From assembly GCA_904066235.2 (NCBI GenBank), contig CAJFCV020000006.1, forward strand, positions 186,001 to 250,000: a DNA stretch of 64,000 bases. Direction: 5' to 3'. This document shows positions 1-9,174 of the stretch, one piece after another; position 1 is the first letter of the stretch; the number at the start of each line of letters is the position of its first letter. The position numbers and the translations under genes are program-made. A model generated the notes under the pieces. It saw nothing but the letters and a program-made list of their open reading frames with translations, did no database searches and was not told the DNA's origin. Source of the DNA: Bursaphelenchus xylophilus. Lineage: Eukaryota > Nematoda > Chromadorea > Rhabditida > Aphelenchoididae.

Positions 1-66
1 AAAAAGAATTCAGTGAATATAAGCGTACTGTAAATTCTTACGACGATTTTAGTTTTTTTCGCCTGT

Positions 67-84
67 CCGGCGCCTATCTGCCGG
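67..84 (+). other. Inverted repeat in the GC-rich core of the monomer
   Basis: In this first monomer ccggc (67-71) and gccgg (80-84) are perfect 5-bp complementary arms around an 8-nt loop. A second short inverted repeat, cggt-aaag-accg (82-93), overlaps it, so the two could only form alternately. The 5-bp stem is kept in nearly all monomers; the gcgAAtat variant alters only loop bases. Exceptions are the few monomers with gccAgt near 587, 1095 and 2958. Short dyads are common in centromeric satellites, but any function here is inference. Confidence 0.55.
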
Positions 85-174
85 TAAAGACCGAAATCGC
101 CAGAGCGAGCTTGGAAATTAAAAAACAGTGGGTAGGAAATTGGATAACACGACATTAGAAACATACTACAAAAA

Positions 175-343
175 GAATTCAGTGAATATAAGCGTACTGT
201 AAATTCTTACGACGATTTTAGTTTTTTTCGCCTGTCCGGCGCTTATCTGCCGGTAAAGACCGAAATCGCCAGACCGAGCTTGGAAATTAAAAAACAGTGG
301 GTAGGAAATTGGATAACACTACATTAGAAACATACTACAAAAA
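175..343 (+). repeat. Representative satellite monomer
   Basis: This is one 169-bp unit taken from GAATTC to the base before the next GAATTC. By hand count 65 of 169 bases are G or C. Its parts in order are an AT-rich left arm, a T-tract of 7-8 (range 6-9 elsewhere), a GC-rich core with short inverted repeats, an AT-rich segment with an A6 tract, and an A-rich junction. The length is close to one chromatosome, as in many centromeric satellites. The orientation and phase are chosen for convenience only. I do not recognise the family. Confidence 0.95.
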
Positions 344-3300
344 GAATTCAGTGAATATAAGCGTACTGTAAATTCTTACGACGATTTTAGTTTTTTCGCC
401 TGTCCGGCGCCTATCTGCCGGTAAAGACCGAAATCGCCAGAGCGAGCTTGGAAATTAAAAAACAGTGGGTAGGAAATTGGATAACACGACATTAGAAACA
501 TAATAAAAAAAGAATTCAGTGAATATAAGCGTACTGTAAATTCTTACGACGATTTTAGTTTTTTTCGCCTGTCCGGCGCCTATCTGCCAGTAAAGACCGA
601 AATCGCCAGACCGAGCTTGGAAATTAAAAAACAGTGGGTAGGAAATTGGATAACACTACATTAGAAACATACTACAAAAAGAATTCAGTGAATATAAGCG
701 TACTGTAAATTCTTACGACGATTTTAGTTTTTTTCGCCTGTCCGGCGCCTATCTGCCGGTAAAGACCGAAATCGCCAGACCGAGCTTGGAAATTAAAAAA
801 CAGTGGGTAGGAAATTGGATAACACGACATTAGAAACATACTACAAAAAGAGTTCAGTGAATATAAGCGTACTGTAAATTCTTACGACGATTTTAGTTTT
901 TTTCGCCTGTCCGGCGCCTATCTGCCGGTAAAGACCGAAATCGCCAGAGCGAGCTTGGAAATTAAAAAACAGTGGGTAGGAAATTGGATAACACGACATT
1001 AGAAACATAATAAAAAAAGAATTCAGTGAATATAAGCGTACTGTAAATTCTTACGACGATTTTTGTTTTTTTTCGCCTGTCCGGCGCCTATCTGCCAGTA
1101 AAGACCGAAATCGCCAGACCGAGCTTGGAAATTAAAAAACAGTGGGTAGGAAATTGGATAACACTACATTAGAAACATACTACAAAAAGAATTCAGTGAA
1201 TATAAGCGTACTGTAAATTCTTACGACGATTTTAGTTTTTTTTCGCCTGTCCGGCGCCTATCTGCCGGTAAAGACCGAAATCGCCAGACCGAGCTTGGAA
1301 ATTAAAAAACAGTGGGTAGGAAATTGGATAACACGACATTAGAAACATACTACAAAAAGAATTCAGTGAATATAAGCGTACTGTAAATTCTTACGACGAT
1401 TTTAGTTTTTTTTCGCCTGTCCGGCGCCTATCTGCCGGTAAAGACCGAAATCGCCAGACCGAGCTTGGAAATTAAAAAACAGTGGGTAGGAAATTGGATA
1501 ACACTACATTAGAAACATAATAAAAAAAGAATTCAGTGAATATAAGCGTACTGTAAATTCTTACGACGATTTTAGTTTTTTTTCGCCTGTCCGGCGCCTA
1601 TCTGCCGGTAAAGGCCGAAATCACCAGACCGAGCTTGGAAATTAAAAAACAGTGGGTAGGAAATTGGATAACACTACATTAGAAACATACTACAAAAAGA
1701 ATTCAGTGAATATAAGCGTACTGTAAATTCTTACGACGATTTTAGTTTTTTTTCGCCTGTCCGGCGCCTATCTGCCGGTAAAGACCGAAATCGCCAGACC
1801 GAGCTTGGAAATTAAAAAACAGTGGGTAGGAAATTGGATAACACTACATTAGAAACATAATAAAAAAAGAATTCAGTGAATATAAGCGTACTGTAAATTC
1901 TTACGACGATTTTAGTTTTTTTCGCCTGTCCGGCGCCTATCTGCCGGTAAAGGCCGAAATCACCAGACCGAGCTTGGAAATTAAAAAACAGTGGGTAGGA
2001 AATTGGATAACACTACATTAGAAACATACTACAAAAAGAATTCAGTGAATATAAGCGTACTGTAAATTCTTACGACGATCTTAGTTTTTTTCGCCTGTCC
2101 GGCGCCTATCTGCCGGTAAAGACCGAAATCGCCAGACCGAGCTTGGAAATTAAAAAACAGTGGGTAGGAAATTGGATAACACGACATTAGAAACATACTA
2201 CAAAAAGAATTCAGTGAATATAAGCGTACTGTAAATTCTTACGACGATTTTAGTTTTTTTTCGCCTGTCCGGCGCTTATCTGCCGGTAAAGACCGAAATC
2301 GCCAGACCGAGCTTGGAAATTAAAAAACAGTGGGTAGGAAATTGGATAACACTACATTAGAAACATACTACAAAAAGAATTCAGTGAATATAAGCGTACT
2401 GTAAATTCTTACGACGATTTTAGTTTTTTTCGCCTGTCCGGCGCCTATCTGCCGGTAAAGACCGAAATCGCCAGACCGAGCTTGGAAATTAAAAAACAGT
2501 GGGTAGGAAATTGGATAACACTACATTAGAAACATAATAAAAAAAGAATTCAGTGAATATAAGCGTACTGTAAATTCTTACGACGATTTTAGTTTTTTTC
2601 GCCTGTCCGGCGCCTATCTGCCGGTAAAGACCGAAATCGCCAGACCGAGCTTGGAAATTAAAAAACAGTGGGTAGGAAATTGGATAACACTACATTAGAA
2701 ACATAATAAGAAAAGAATTCAGTGAATATAAGCGTACTGTAAATTCTTACGACGATTTTAGTTTTTTTCGCCTGTCCGGCGCCTATCTGCCGGTAAAGAC
2801 CGAAATCGCCAGAGCGAGCTTGGAAATTAAAAAACAGTGGGTAGGAAATTGGATAACACGACATTAGAAACATAATAAAAAAAGAATTCAGTGAATATAA
2901 GCGTACTGTAAATTCTTACGACGATTTTTGTTTTTTTCGCCTGTCCGGCGCCTATCTGCCAGTAAAGACCGAAATCGCCAGACCGAGCTTGGAAATTAAA
3001 AAACAGTGGGTAGGAAATTGGATAACACTACATTAGAAACATACTACAAAAAGAATTCAGTGAATATAAGCGTACTGTAAATTCTTACGACGATTTTAGT
3101 TTTTTTTCGCCTGTCCGGCGCCTATCTGCCGGTAAAGGCCGAAATCACCAGACCGAGCTTGGAAATTAAAAAACAGTGGGTAGGAAATTGGATAACACTA
3201 CATTAGAAACATACTACAAAAAGAATTCAGTGAATATAAGCGTACTGTAAATTCTTACGACGATCTTAGTTTTTTTTCGCCTGTCCGGCGCCTATCTGCC

Positions 3301-6300
3301 GGTAAAGACCGAAATCGCCAGACCGAGCTTGGAAATTAAAAAACAGTGGGTAGGAAATTGGATAACACGACATTAGAAACATACTACAAAAAGAATTCAG
3401 TGAATATAAGCGTACTGTAAATTCTTACGACGATTTTAGTTTTTTTTCGCCTGTCCGGCGCCTATCTGCCGGTAAAGACCGAAATCGCCAGAGCGAGCTT
3501 GGAAATTAAAAAACAGTGGGTAGGAAATTGGATAACACGACATTAGAAACATACTACAAAAAGAATTCAGTGAATATAAGCGTACTGTAAATTCTTACGA
3601 CGATTTTAGTTTTTTTCGCCTGTCCGGCGCCTATCTGCCGGCAAAGACCGAAATCGCCAGACCGAGCTTGGAAATTAAAAAACAGTGGGTAGGAAATTGG
3701 ATAACACGACATTAAAAACATACTACAAAAAGAATTCAGTGAATATAAGCGTACTGTAAATTCTTACGACGATTTTAGTTTTTTTTCGCCTGTCCGGCGC
3801 CTATCTGCCGGTAAAGGCCGAAATCACCAGACCGAGCTTGGAAATTAAAAAACAGTGGGTAGGAAATTGGATAACACTACATTAGAAACATACTACAAAA
3901 AGAATTCAGTGAATATAAGCGTACTGTAAATTCTTACGACGATTTTAGTTTTTTTCGCCTGTCCGGCGCCTATCTGCCGGTAAAGACCGAAATCGCCGGA
4001 CCGAGCTTGGAAATTAAAAAACAGTGGGTAGGAAATTGGATAACACTACATTAGAAACATACTAAAAAAAGAATTCAGTGAATATAAGCGTACTGTAAAT
4101 TCTTACGACGATTTTAGTTTTTTTTCGCCTGTCCGGCGCCTATCTGCCGGTAAAGGCCGAAATCACCAGACCGAGCTTGGAAATTAAAAAACAGTGGGTA
4201 GGAAATTGGATAACACTACATTAGAAACATACTACAAAAAGAATTCAGTGAATATAAGCGTACTGTAAATTCTTACGGCGATTTTAGTTTTTTTCGCCTG
4301 TCCGGCGCCTATCTGCCGGTAAAGACCGAAATCGCCAGAGCGAGCTTGGAAATTAAAAAACAGTGGGTAGGAAATTGGATAACACGACATTAGAAACATA
4401 CTACAAAAAGAATTCAGTGAATATAAGCGTACTGTAAATTCTTACGACGATTTTAGTTTTTTTTCGCCTGTCCGGCGCCTATCTGCCGGTAAAGACCGAA
4501 ATCGCCAGACCGAGCTTGGAAATTAAAAAACAGTGGGTAGGAGATTGGATAACACGACATTAGAAACATACTACAAAAAGAATTCAGTGAATATAAGCGT
4601 ACTGTAAATTCTTACGACGATTTTAGTTTTTTTTCGCCTGTCCGGCGCCTATCTGCCGGTAAAGGCCGAAATCACCAGACCGAGCTTGGAAATTAAAAAA
4701 CAGTGGGTAGGAAATTGGATAACACTACATTAGAAACATAATAAAAAAAGAATTCAGTGAATATAAGCGTACTGTAAATTCTTACGACGATTTTAGTTTT
4801 TTTTCGCCTGTCCGGCGCCTATCTGCCGGTAAAGGCCGAAATCACCAGACCGAGCTTGGAAATTAAAAAACAGTGGGTAGGAAATTGGATAACACTACAT
4901 TAGAAACATAATAAAAAAAGAATTCAGTGAATATAAGCGTACTGTAAATTCTTACGACGATTTTAGTTTTTTTTTCGCCTGTCCGGCGCCTATCTGCCGG
5001 TAAAGACCGAAATCGCCAGACCGAGCTTGGAAATTAAAAAACAGTGGGTAGGAAATTGGATAACACTACATTAGAAACATACCACAAAAAGAATTCAGTG
5101 AATATATGCGTACTGTAAATTCTTACGACGATTTTAGTTTTTTTCGCCTGTCCGGCGCCTATCTGCCGGTAAAGACCGAAATCGCCAGACCGAGCTTGGA
5201 AATTAAAAAACAGTGGGTAGGAGATTGGATAACACGACATTAGAAACATACTACAAAAAGAATTCAGTGAATATAAGCGTACTGTAAATTCTTACGACGA
5301 TTTTAGTTTTTTTCGCCTGTCCGGCGCCTATCTGCCGGTAAAGACCGAAATCGCCGGACCGAGCTTGGAAATTAAAAAACAGTGGGTAGGAAATTGGATA
5401 ACACTACATTAGAAACATACTAAAAAAAGAATTCAGTGAATATAAGCGTACTGTAAATTCTTACGACGATTTTAGTTTTTTTCGCCTGTCCGGCGCCTAT
5501 CTGCCGGTAAAGGCCGAAATCACCAGACCGAGCTTGGAAATTAAAAAACAGTGGGTAGGAAATTGGATAACACTACATTAGAAACATACTACAAAAAGAA
5601 TTCAGTGAATATAAGCGTACTGTAAATTCTTACGACGATTTTAGTTTTTTTTCGCCTGTCCGGCGCCTATCTGCCGGTAAAGGCCGAAATCACCAGACCG
5701 AGCTTGGAAATTAAAAAACAGTGGGTAGGAAATTGGATAACACTACATTAGAAACATAATAAAAAAAGAATTCAGTGAATATAAGCGTACTGTAAATTCT
5801 TACGACGATTTTAGTTTTTTTCGCCTGTCCGGCGCCTATCTGCCGGTAAAGACCGAAATCGCCAGACCGAGCTTGGAAATTAAAAAACAGTGGGTAGGAA
5901 ATTGGATAACACTACATTAGAAACATACCACAAAAAGAATTCAGTGAATATATGCGTACTGTAAATTCTTACGACGATTTTAGTTTTTTTTCGCCTGTCC
6001 GGCGCCTATCTGCCGGTAAAGACCGAAATCGCCAGACCGAGCTTGGAAATTAAAAAACAGTGGGTAGGAAATTGGATAACACGACATTAGAAACATACTA
6101 CAAAAAGAATTCAGTGAATATAAGCGTACTGTAAATTCTTACGACGATTTTAGTTTTTTTTCGCCTGTCCGGCGCCTATCTGCCGGTAAAGGCCGAAATC
6201 ACCAGACCGAGCTTGGAAATTAAAAAACAGTGGGTAGGAAATTGGATAACACTACATTAGAAACATAATAAAAAAAGAATTCAGTGAATATAAGCGTACT

Positions 6301-6615
6301 GTAAATTCTTACGACGATTTTAGTTTTTTTCGCCTGTCCGGCGCCTATCTGCCGGTAAAGGCCGAAATCACCAGACCGAGCTTGGAAATTAAAAAACAGT
6401 GGGTAGGAAATTGGATAACACTGCATTAGAAACATAATAAAAAAAGAATTCAGTGAATATAAGCGTACTGTAAATTCTTACGACGATTTTAGTTTTTTTT
6501 CGCCTGTCCGGCGCCTATCTGCCGGTAAAGACCGAAATCGCCAGACCGAGCTTGGAAATTAAAAAACAGTGGGTAGGAAATTGGATAACACTACATTAGA
6601 AACATACTACAAAAA

Positions 6616-7971
6616 GAATTCAGTGAATATAAGCGTACTGTAAATTCTTCCGACGATTCTAGTTTTTTTCGCCTGTCCGGCGCCTATCTGCCGGTAAAGA
6701 CCGAAATCGCCAGACCGAGCTTGGAAATTAAAAAACAGTGGGTAGGAGATTGGATAACACGACATTAGAAACATACTACAAAAAGAATTCAGTGAATATA
6801 AGCGTACTGTAAATTCTTACGACGATTTTAGTTTTTTTTCGCCTGTCCGGCGCCTATCTGCCGGTAAAGGCCGAAATCACCAGACCGAGCTTGGAAATTA
6901 AAAAACAGTGGGTAGGAAATTGGATAACACTACATTAGAAACATAATAAAAAAAGAATTCAGTGAATATAAGCGTACTGTAAATTCTTACGACGATTTTA
7001 GTTTTTTTCGCCTGTCCGGCGCCTATCTGCCGGTAAAGGCCGAAATCACCAGACCGAGCTTGGAAATTAAAAAACAGTGGGTAGGAAATTGGATAACACT
7101 ACATTAGAAACATAATAAAAAAAGAATTCAGTGAATATAAGCGTACTGTAAATTCTTACGACGATTTTAGTTTTTTTCGCCTGTCCGGCGCCTATCTGCC
7201 GGTAAAGACCGAAATCGCCAGACCGAGCTTGGAAATTAAAAAACAGTGGGTAGGAAATTGGATAACACTACATTAGAAACATACTACAAAAAGAATTCAG
7301 TGAATATAAGCGTACTGTAAATTCTTCCGACGATTCTAGTTTTTTTTCGCCTGTCCGGCGCCTATCTGCCGGTAAAGACCGAAATCGCCAGACCGAGCTT
7401 GGAAATTAAAAAACAGTGGGTAGGAGATTGGATAACACGACATTAGAAACATACTACAAAAAGAATTCAGTGAATATAAGCGTACTGTAAATTCTTACGA
7501 CGATTTTAGTTTTTTTCGCCTGTCCGGCGCCTATCTGCCGGTAAAGGCCGAAATCACCAGACCGAGCTTGGAAATTAAAAAACAGTGGGTAGGAAATTGG
7601 ATAACACTACATTAGAAACATAATAAAAAAAGAATTCAGTGAATATAAGCGTACTGTAAATTCTTACGACGATTTTAGTTTTTTTTCGCCTGTCCGGCGC
7701 CTATCTGCCGGTAAAGGCCGAAATCACCAGACCGAGCTTGGAAATTAAAAAACAGTGGGTAGGAAATTGGATAACACTGCATTAGAAACATAATAAAAAA
7801 AGAATTCAGTGAATATGAGCGTACTGTAAATTCTTACGACGATTTTAGTTTTTTTTCGCCTGTCCGGCGCCTATCTGCCGGTAAAGACCGAAATCGCCAG
7901 ACCGAGCTTGGAAATTAAAAAACAGTGGGTAGGAAATTAGATAACACTACATTAGAAACATACTACAAAAA
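6616..7971 (+). repeat. 4-monomer higher-order repeat, two units
   Basis: Two successive four-monomer units (6616-7292 and 7293-7971) share the same order of variants. Each has a monomer with cttCcgacgattCt and ggaGattgg, then a ggcc/cacc monomer with an actac junction, then a ggcc/cacc monomer with an aataa junction, then a gacc/cgcc monomer with an aataa junction. A third unit starts at 7972 with the same cttCcgacgattCt marker and is cut by the LTR element at 8130. The unit length is about 678 bp. Confidence 0.8.
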
Positions 7972-8126
7972 GAATTCAGTGAATATAAGCGTACTGTAAA
8001 TTCTTCCGACGATTCTATTTTTTTCGCCTGTCCGGCGCCTATCTGCCGGTAAAGACCGAAATCGCCAGAGCGAGCTTGGAAATTAAAAAACAGTGGGTAG
8101 GAAATTGGATAACACGACATTAGAAA

Positions 8127-8130
8127 CATA
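8127..8130. repeat. Target-site duplication, left copy (CATA)
   Basis: CATA directly precedes the LTR and recurs directly after it at 9188-9191. The uninterrupted satellite reads aaacatactac here. If the final A of the LTR (9187) is instead assigned to the target, the duplication becomes 5 bp (ACATA), but the LTR then loses its canonical CA end. I prefer 4 bp, which is known for some Ty3/gypsy-class elements of animals, whereas 5 bp is commoner in other groups. Confidence 0.75.
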
Positions 8131-8214
8131 TGTAGCGGGTGATGTTGACCCGTTGGTTCTAGTAGCGCAATATCAATTAGCTCAATATATGCCGATATCA
8201 TATTCCATTTTAAG

Positions 8215-8220
8215 TTTATT
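8215..8220 (-). terminator. Poly(A) signal AATAAA in the downstream LTR
   Basis: The minus strand reads CTCAATAAACTT here, about 123 nt into the LTR and well downstream of the TATA-like motif. That order is expected for U3-R-U5. The duplicate in the other LTR is at 9060-9065. Cleavage would then fall in the last third of the LTR. Confidence 0.5.
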
Positions 8221-8233
8221 GAGGAGACTCCAA

Positions 8234-8251
8234 GGGTGCGCGTCCGCACCC
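8234..8251. other. Perfect 7-bp GC-rich hairpin in the downstream LTR
   Basis: gggtgcg (8234-8240) and cgcaccc (8245-8251) pair fully around the 4-nt loop cgtc. Two further outer pairs (cc with gg) could form across a symmetric aa/aa internal loop. In element orientation the hairpin lies 14 nt upstream of AATAAA. Confidence 0.7.
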
Positions 8252-8298
8252 AAGGCCTACAACAAACCCCGACTAAAGATCTAGGGCGAGATTCTCTT

Positions 8299-8320
8299 TC
8301 TCTCCCGACGGCGGGAGAGA
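8299..8320. other. Perfect 9-bp hairpin in the downstream LTR
   Basis: tctctcccg (8299-8307) and cgggagaga (8312-8320) are fully complementary around a 4-nt loop (8308-8311). It begins about 3 bp from the TATA-like motif in element orientation. A perfect stem of this length in a 212-bp LTR is unlikely by chance. A role in transcript start, RNA dimerisation or packaging is possible but unproven. Confidence 0.75.
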
Positions 8321-8342
8321 TGATTTATATCTGCCCGCAACA

Positions 8343-8351
8343 TCCTCCCAA
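8343..8351 (-). other. Polypurine tract
   Basis: Read on the minus strand, a TT followed by the seven-purine run GGGAGGA ends exactly at the first base of the downstream LTR. This is where the plus-strand DNA primer of LTR retrotransposons lies. It is short, but its position is exact and it supports minus-strand polarity. Confidence 0.7.
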
Positions 8352-8395
8352 CCAAAAAGACACGACGCCCTCGTCGTCTTACTTAACATTTTTCA
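8347..8395. repeat. Internal imperfect direct repeat, copy 1, with hairpin
   Basis: This 49-bp segment starts cccaac and ends catttttca, as does 8692-8740; both anchors are 345 bp apart. Within it acgacg (8362-8367) and cgtcgt (8372-8377) form a perfect 6-bp stem with the loop ccct. It abuts the polypurine tract, so in element orientation it lies just upstream of the downstream LTR. Confidence 0.6.
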
Positions 8396-8691
8396 CCCTA
8401 AAGACATACAATCTGAGGGGCAAAATTTTCCATCTAGGAGTTTAAACACAATCTCAGCAATACCTAGAGAAACATGTTAATATGGTTCCTTAACGGAGGG
8501 ATACTTGATCTTAAAAGACTTTCAATCAGAATGGAATTGAGTCGGGTTAAAACAAAATATAATAAGAATCTCACTGTCTGATTAACTTCATATTCGTCTC
8601 CTATACTTGGCCATCGGTCTTGTTCTTGATTTGGTCACTTGCGCTTGCTCTTGGCGCATCTTCGGCACTCTCCATTGCAGTGCTGGTCTCT

Positions 8692-8740
8692 CCCAACAAA
8701 AAGAGACATCGCGTCCTCGTGATGTAGACATCATTTTTCA
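8692..8740. repeat. Internal imperfect direct repeat, copy 2, with hairpin
   Basis: This is the second copy of the 8347-8395 repeat, more centrally placed. Its hairpin pairs acatcgcg (8706-8713) with cgtgatgt (8718-8725) around tcct: seven Watson-Crick pairs and one G.T. Compared with copy 1, two stem positions have changed on both sides so that pairing is kept. It also keeps a run resembling the polypurine-tract flank (minus strand CTCTTTTTGTTGGGAGAG). Confidence 0.6.
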
Positions 8741-8974
8741 TATATTCACCATAATTTTAAAATTTACCGGGGGAGTCGTTGCCTCTTCCTTGGGTCGCTC
8801 CATTTCATCATTTGTCTCCGGTTTTTGTTGCACGTAGGGTAATATTTGAGGTACGCAGAAATTCACATCAGTTTCTAATAGTAGTGACCATACAGAACAA
8901 GAATAGATAGAAAATACAGGAACGAATATCGACAAATACCGAGCTAAAAGGCTACTCTCACTAGGGACCTCCAT
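8738..8974 (-). other. 78-codon reading frame of doubtful coding status
   Basis: An ATG overlapping the start of the primer-binding site (minus strand, 8974) opens 78 codons to a stop at 8738. The frame also extends upstream into the LTR to an ATG at 9094 (118 codons in all). The predicted peptide has a hydrophobic first half and a charged, proline- and glutamate-rich tail. I see no zinc knuckle, protease, reverse transcriptase or other known motif. A frame of this length can arise by chance, and coding through a primer-binding site is unusual. It may be nothing, or a relic of a gag start. Confidence 0.2.
8956..8973 (-). other. Candidate tRNA primer-binding site
   Basis: Two bases inside the upstream LTR, the minus strand reads TGGAGGTCCCTAGTGAGA. 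Equivalently, the plus strand ends agggacctCCA, the form of a tRNA 3' end with T as discriminator base followed by CCA. Reverse transcription of LTR elements starts from a tRNA annealed at this position. The sequence is not the initiator-Met site (TGGTATCAGAGC) used by most plant TRIM and copia elements. I cannot name the tRNA without a search. Confidence 0.65.
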
Positions 8975-9078
8975 TTGTAGCGGGTGATGTTGACCCGTTG
9001 GTTCTAGTAGCGCAATATCAATTAGCTCAATATATGCCGATATCATATTCCATTTTAAGTTTATTGAGGAGACTCCAA

Positions 9079-9096
9079 GGGTGCGCGTCCGCACCC
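9079..9096. other. Perfect 7-bp GC-rich hairpin in the upstream LTR
   Basis: This is the duplicate of the 8234-8251 stem-loop, at the constant 845-bp LTR offset. In a genomic transcript starting in this LTR it would be part of the 5' leader ahead of the primer-binding site. Confidence 0.7.
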
Positions 9097-9143
9097 AAGG
9101 CCTACAACAAACCCCGACTAAAGATCTAGGGCGAGATTCTCTT

Positions 9144-9165
9144 TCTCTCCCGACGGCGGGAGAGA
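9144..9165. other. Perfect 9-bp hairpin in the upstream LTR
   Basis: This is the copy of the 8299-8320 hairpin in the upstream LTR, between the TATA-like box (9169-9174) and the body of the LTR. If transcription starts about 30 nt after TATAAA, this hairpin lies at or just before the 5' end of the RNA. Confidence 0.75.
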
Positions 9166-9168
9166 TGA

Positions 9169-9174
9169 TTTATA
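9169..9174 (-). promoter_or_regulatory. TATA-like box in the upstream LTR
   Basis: TATAAA on the minus strand lies only about 14 nt inside the LTR. A transcript starting some 25-35 nt downstream would begin within or just after the 9-bp hairpin at 9144-9165, leaving a very short U3. The same motif is present in the other LTR at 8324-8329. No start site is proven. Confidence 0.45.

Larger units (their letters stand above)
1..8130 (+). repeat. Satellite array, left part (169-bp monomer)
   Basis: A continuous head-to-tail array of a monomer of about 169 bp fills this stretch. Successive GAATTC sites at 6, 175, 344 and 512 show the 168-169-bp spacing. Monomers differ at a few recurring positions: the junction before GAATTC (actac or aataa), T-tract length, gacc...cgcc versus ggcc...cacc in the centre, gagcgagc versus gaccgagc, and cacTaca versus cacGaca near the end. 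The variants gccAgtaaa (about 587, 1095, 2958) and gagcgagc are common here and rare in the middle of the window. No gene is visible. The array begins before the window and is interrupted at 8130 by the LTR element. Confidence 0.98.
8131..8342 (-). repeat. 3' LTR of the minus-strand element
   Basis: This is the second 212-bp LTR. In element orientation it is downstream, so its AATAAA (plus-strand tttatt, 8215-8220) would serve as the poly(A) signal. On the plus strand it begins with TG immediately after satellite sequence ending in acata, and it abuts the polypurine tract at 8343. I saw no difference from the other LTR on reading the two side by side. Confidence 0.92.
8343..8975 (-). mobile_element. 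Internal region of the LTR element, no recognised gene
   Basis: The 633 bp between the LTRs has no satellite similarity and no recognisable retroviral domain. The visible content is a primer-binding-site candidate at its upstream end (8956-8973), a polypurine tract at its downstream end (8343-8351), and an imperfect 49-bp direct repeat (8347-8395 and 8692-8740, offset 345) in which each copy contains a hairpin. It also has one minus-strand reading frame of 78 codons starting within the primer site. Whether the middle is a relic of an autonomous parent or captured host DNA cannot be decided from the sequence alone. Confidence 0.8.

Noticed and set aside
56..72. A CENP-B-box-like motif in ttcgcctgtccggcg.
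   Set aside because: Only the first TTCG and parts of the right side match the TTCGnnnnAnnCGGG core. The required A and the CGGG do not. The resemblance is too weak to call.
2658..2873. A 71-codon minus-strand reading frame starting MFLMSCYP and ending LPTVF, seen again and again through the window (for example 15584-15799 and 62720-62935).
   Set aside because: It spans about 1.3 satellite monomers and is open only where the T-tract has 7 bases. Its recurrence follows from the repeat itself, and monomers with 8 T break the frame. There is no sign of coding constraint.
1..8130. A CRISPR array, considered because of the regular direct repeats.
   Set aside because: Whole 169-bp units are repeated with no unique spacers, and no cas gene is present. 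This is a satellite.
7947..8249. A 100-codon minus-strand frame and two plus-strand frames (8093-8284, 8236-8445) at the left edge of the insertion.
   Set aside because: They cross the junction between LTR and satellite or run through LTR hairpins. They are chance frames with no recognisable domain.
8692..8740. A second LTR boundary, because this copy resembles the polypurine-tract flank.
   Set aside because: No LTR start (TGTTGC on the minus strand) follows it. It is better explained as a diverged internal repeat.
8607..8837. A 76-codon plus-strand frame in the element interior.
   Set aside because: It is antisense to the inferred element polarity, has no known motif and overlaps the internal hairpin repeat. 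It is most likely chance.
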